The translations under genes and the position numbers were made by a program. Source: Paraburkholderia lycopersici (GTDB lineage Bacteria; Pseudomonadota; Gammaproteobacteria; Burkholderiales; Burkholderiaceae). Taken from it: 64,000 nt of DNA. The stretch covers positions 1-64,000 of the forward strand of contig NZ_FMYQ01000022.1 in the NCBI RefSeq assembly GCF_900096975.1, written 5' to 3'. Positions within the stretch are counted from its first letter, which is position 1. Each line of letters starts with the position of its first letter. Shown piece by piece: positions 61,925-64,000 of this stretch. The notes beneath the pieces are model-generated. The model did no database searches, was not told the origin of the DNA, and worked only from the letters and a program-made list of their open reading frames with translations.

Positions 61925-63052
61925 TCAATCGCGCTTCGCAGATCTGCGCAACGGGCCGGCGATGTCCGTCTTCCACGTAGCGGGACCCGGTTCCCCGATC
62001 TCCGCCCTGGGTTTGGCCGGGCTGCCGCGAGGCAGCAAGCCGGCCTGCACCAGTAGGCGCTCGACTTTTGGCCATACCCCAGCCTCTTGCCAGTTCTTCA
62101 TGCGCCGCCAGCAGCTCACGCCCGATCCGCAGCCGAGATCGGCCGGCAAGTGGTTCCAGCTGATCCGGTTGCCGAGCACATAGATAATCCCAAGCAACGC
62201 AAACCGGTCGGGTGTTGGCTTGCGACCGGGATACTGGCGGCGACGCGGAGCAACGGGCGGCAAAATCGTTTCAATTTTCGCCCATAGTTCGTCGCCCACG
62301 ACGGGGACCACCGGAGGATGGTTCGCGGATTCCGGCAGGGACTCGGCCTCGCCATCGAGAACGATGTCCGCGCCCGAATCGGGCTCGTCCGTATTCTTCC
62401 CCCATGCGGCCCTGATTGCATCCCGGGCGGCAATCACATGCGCCTCTGCAGCCATACGGGCGGCCGGCGCATTGCGCTGCTGAATGGCGGTCATCATCCG
62501 GCGCATTTCCGCCGCACTGATCCGCGCCCGCCCCGGCGCCGACATGGACTTCGCCCGCAGCACGTTGATCCGCGCAAGCAGGGAAGCAATCACCTCATGA
62601 ATGATCGGATTGCCGCATCCTTTCAAAATGATTTCGTAAAACTCGCTCGTCGAACTCACCCGGCCGATCGCCGAATCCTGCACCACCGCAGCCTCGAAAT
62701 CATCGAGTGCCCGCTGGAGCAGATCGACCTCGACGGGCGTCGCCCGTTCCGCGAACAACGCGGCGGCCTCGCCCTCGAGCAATTTTCTGACGTGGTAAAT
62801 GTGGTCGGCCTCTTTCTGCGTGATTACCGCAACCGACGGTCCGCGATTAGGTTTATTCGTGATCAGCCGTTCCGATTCCAGACGCCGGAGCGCCTCGCGG
62901 ATCGTCGTGCGGCTGACCCCCATGCGCTCGCAGAGCGAAAGCTCGACCAGCCGCTCCCCCGGCGCAAAGTGCCCCTGCATGATGGCCTCGCGAAGCTTCA
63001 GCGTCGTCTGTAGCAGAACCGTTTGCGGAGTAATCTTGATATCGAGCGTCAT
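61925..63052 (-). CDS. GntR (FCD) regulator fused in frame to an IS5-type transposase fragment
   Basis: A 375-residue product. Residues 1-75 are a GntR winged helix (VELSLCERMGVSRTTIREAL), and about 80-215 an FCD effector domain with its His/Asp metal-type residues. From about residue 251 the sequence becomes DELWAKIETILPP, PGRKPTPDRFALLGIIYVLG, then LGCGSGVSCWRRMKNWQEAG, the N-terminal part of IS5-family (IS427-type) OrfA transposases, up to about residue 340. A GntR-FCD protein normally ends near residue 230. So an IS insertion has replaced the natural stop, adding about 145 residues; only the fragment remains. The DNA-binding and FCD domains look intact. Confidence 0.85.
   Translation of the reverse strand: MTLDIKITPQTVLLQTTLKLREAIMQGHFAPGERLVELSLCERMGVSRTTIREALRRLESERLITNKPNRGPSVAVITQKEADHIYHVRKLLEGEAAALFAERATPVEVDLLQRALDDFEAAVVQDSAIGRVSSTSEFYEIILKGCGNPIIHEVIASLLARINVLRAKSMSAPGRARISAAEMRRMMTAIQQRNAPAARMAAEAHVIAARDAIRAAWGKNTDEPDSGADIVLDGEAESLPESANHPPVVPVVGDELWAKIETILPPVAPRRRQYPGRKPTPDRFALLGIIYVLGNRISWNHLPADLGCGSGVSCWRRMKNWQEAGVWPKVERLLVQAGLLPRGSPAKPRAEIGEPGPATWKTDIAGPLRRSAKRD
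62030..62302 (-). mobile_element. IS5-family (IS427-type) OrfA fragment inside the GntR reading frame
   Basis: About 90 codons matching the start of IS5-family OrfA (DELWAKIETILPP through WQEAGVWPKVERLL). No second orf and no clear terminal inverted repeats were recognised around it, so this is a truncated element captured in frame. Confidence 0.75.
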
Positions 63053-63194
63053 ACCTGTAATCCGCTCCGGACATTGCGAAGCGGGGCACGCAAGGACATG
63101 CCCGCTTTTTTTGAAATGGATTTACCGGCGCCATCGTAGCACACCCGAGTCCGCGCTACGGCGTGCGGGAAAGACAATCGTCGAAAGACAGCCG

Positions 63195-63854
63195 TTAAAG
63201 GGCTGCCTTGAAACGTTGCCCATGCTTTTCAAAAACGACGTAATGCCCCTTGAACCAGTCTTGCGCAGCCAGTCTGGCCCGCCAGGGGGACCGCCGCGCC
63301 TCGTCCCGTTCAGGCGAAGACAACGCAGCCGTGGATGCCAGGTAATGCAGCGCCAGGTGCGTGTACTTACCCGGCTCTCCATCGACGATTTCAAAACGAC
63401 GCACTTTCAGCCAGTCCTCGCACTTCATCAGCGTGGGGATGTGATCCTCGACGTACCAGCGATCGAATTCGTCCGCATGCTGCGGCGGCACTTCGAAGAA
63501 CACGGCATATAGCACGGGCGCATCGTTGACCGCGCCGGCAGGTGCGTCCCAATGACCCGACTCGACCCCGATGTATCGGGTAAAACCCGTCACGCCGTTG
63601 AGCATCTTCCTCGTGCGGTCCGACGGACTCCCCTTGATCTCCTTGTATTCCGGCGTCGCGAGTGCAGCCGGCGACTCCATTTCGTACACGGCAAGATAGG
63701 CCGGAGAATCCACGCCGTGATAGCGCTGCGCGCCGACGAAGCCGGGCGCTCGCATACGCACGGGAATGTGCTCGGTGTCGTACCACTCATTGAAATCGGC
63801 TTCCCAGGCCGAATCGGGAATCATTTCAGAAAACAGGATGGTCTTGCCGAACAT
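63195..63854 (-). CDS. Tandem EthD-like (dimeric alpha-beta barrel) protein
   Basis: A 219-residue protein with two related halves: FNEWYDTEHIPVRMRAPGFV near residues 20-40 and FDRWYVEDHIPTLMKCEDWL near 130-150, each followed by a Tyr-rich strand (YLAVYEME, YTHLALHY). The W-Y-x-x-H-I-P core is that of EthD/NIPSNAP-like DABB domains. GGAG eight bases before ATG 63854 supports the start. It is the outermost gene of the module carrying the HpaB/HpaC-like hydroxylase, with a GTACGAC-type site upstream. Confidence 0.8.
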   Translation of the reverse strand: MFGKTILFSEMIPDSAWEADFNEWYDTEHIPVRMRAPGFVGAQRYHGVDSPAYLAVYEMESPAALATPEYKEIKGSPSDRTRKMLNGVTGFTRYIGVESGHWDAPAGAVNDAPVLYAVFFEVPPQHADEFDRWYVEDHIPTLMKCEDWLKVRRFEIVDGEPGKYTHLALHYLASTAALSSPERDEARRSPWRARLAAQDWFKGHYVVFEKHGQRFKAAL

Positions 63855-63904
63855 ATCGCGCACTCCAGCGGTTAAGGTTCATTTATTTTTGCGTTGACAT
63901 GATT

Positions 63905-63917
63905 GTACGACGATCAT
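63905..63917. promoter_or_regulatory. GTACGAC/GACGATCAT site upstream of the EthD-like gene
   Basis: GTACGACGATCAT starts about 51 bases upstream of the EthD-like start. Both of its elements recur upstream of the MFS gene (GACGATCAT at 56395, GTACGAC at 56419), suggesting one regulator, probably the GntR protein, binds both. Confidence 0.45.
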
Positions 63918-64000
63918 AAAGTTTGGCAACACGTCATTTCATTGTTACCAACCACCACTCGGCTCGCCGATACACTGGAGTAGTCAGCATGGATTTGCAG

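Noticed and set aside
1..64000. CRISPR arrays, tRNA/rRNA genes and prophage
   Set aside because: No regularly spaced repeats, no cloverleaf or rRNA-like stretch and no phage structural genes were seen by eye; a dedicated scan (tRNAscan, Infernal) was not possible here.

Overview
The window is GC-rich, densely coded DNA, most likely from a Burkholderiaceae member of the Paraburkholderia/Caballeronia type. That assignment rests on the many LysR regulators, the short trimeric porins, the complete Tad pilus locus and an indole-3-acetate (iac) catabolic cluster arranged as in that group. It is inference from gene content; no rRNA or tRNA gene was seen. No CRISPR array or phage was seen either.

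Layout. (1) 1-3045: the 3' end of an M24 peptidase (DoeA-like ectoine hydrolase), a DoxX membrane protein and two LysR regulators. (2) 3046-4834: a gene-poor stretch holding decayed pieces of an IS2-type OrfA and an IS110 transposase. (3) 4835-17107: a complete, tightly overlapping Tad/Flp pilus operon (Flp pilin, prepilin peptidase, CpaB/RcpC, secretin, lipoprotein, TadZ, TadA, TadB, TadC, TadD, TadE, TadF, TadG). It continues directly into a GT87-like membrane protein and a GT2 glycosyltransferase; a second GT87-like gene converges on the GT2 gene with an antisense overlap. (4) 21448-29000: redox and housekeeping genes (two pirins flanking WrbA, MFS transporters, YciI) and a chimeric gene that joins a LysR DNA-binding half to what looks like a Na+/H+ antiporter tail.

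(5) 29080-49028 is the catabolic core. A minus-strand operon iacA-iacB-iacI-iacH-iacE is flanked by a soluble PAS histidine kinase on one side and its likely FixJ-type response regulator on the other. Also present are iacCD (Rieske dioxygenase), iacF (reductase), iacG (flavin reductase), a tautomerase-like protein, a LysR regulator, an MFS transporter and a porin. Beside it lies a second, paralogous module: MHS transporter, IacA-like monooxygenase, flavin reductase and tandem-EthD protein, followed by a LysR and another MHS transporter. Two sets of repeated intergenic motifs look like the operators of the two-component system and of the LysR regulator. (6) 49058-53381: LysR and AraC regulators and a two-gene operon of an opine-dehydrogenase-like and a 3-hydroxyacyl-CoA-dehydrogenase-like protein.

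(7) 53382-56504: a scar with a broken catechol 1,2-dioxygenase gene (catA), an IS3-family orfB remnant and an IS66 tnpA-tnpB pair lacking tnpC. (8) 56505-63854: a second aromatic-hydroxylation module (MFS, porin, HpaC-like reductase, HpaB-family monooxygenase, MarR, GntR fused to an IS5-type transposase piece, tandem-EthD protein). It has palindromic operator candidates for MarR and GntR.

Taken together, the window carries at least three flavin-dependent hydroxylation systems, each with its own reductase and transporter. Indoleacetate breakdown by iac enzymes is expected to give catechol, yet the local catA copy is dead, so ring cleavage must be encoded elsewhere.
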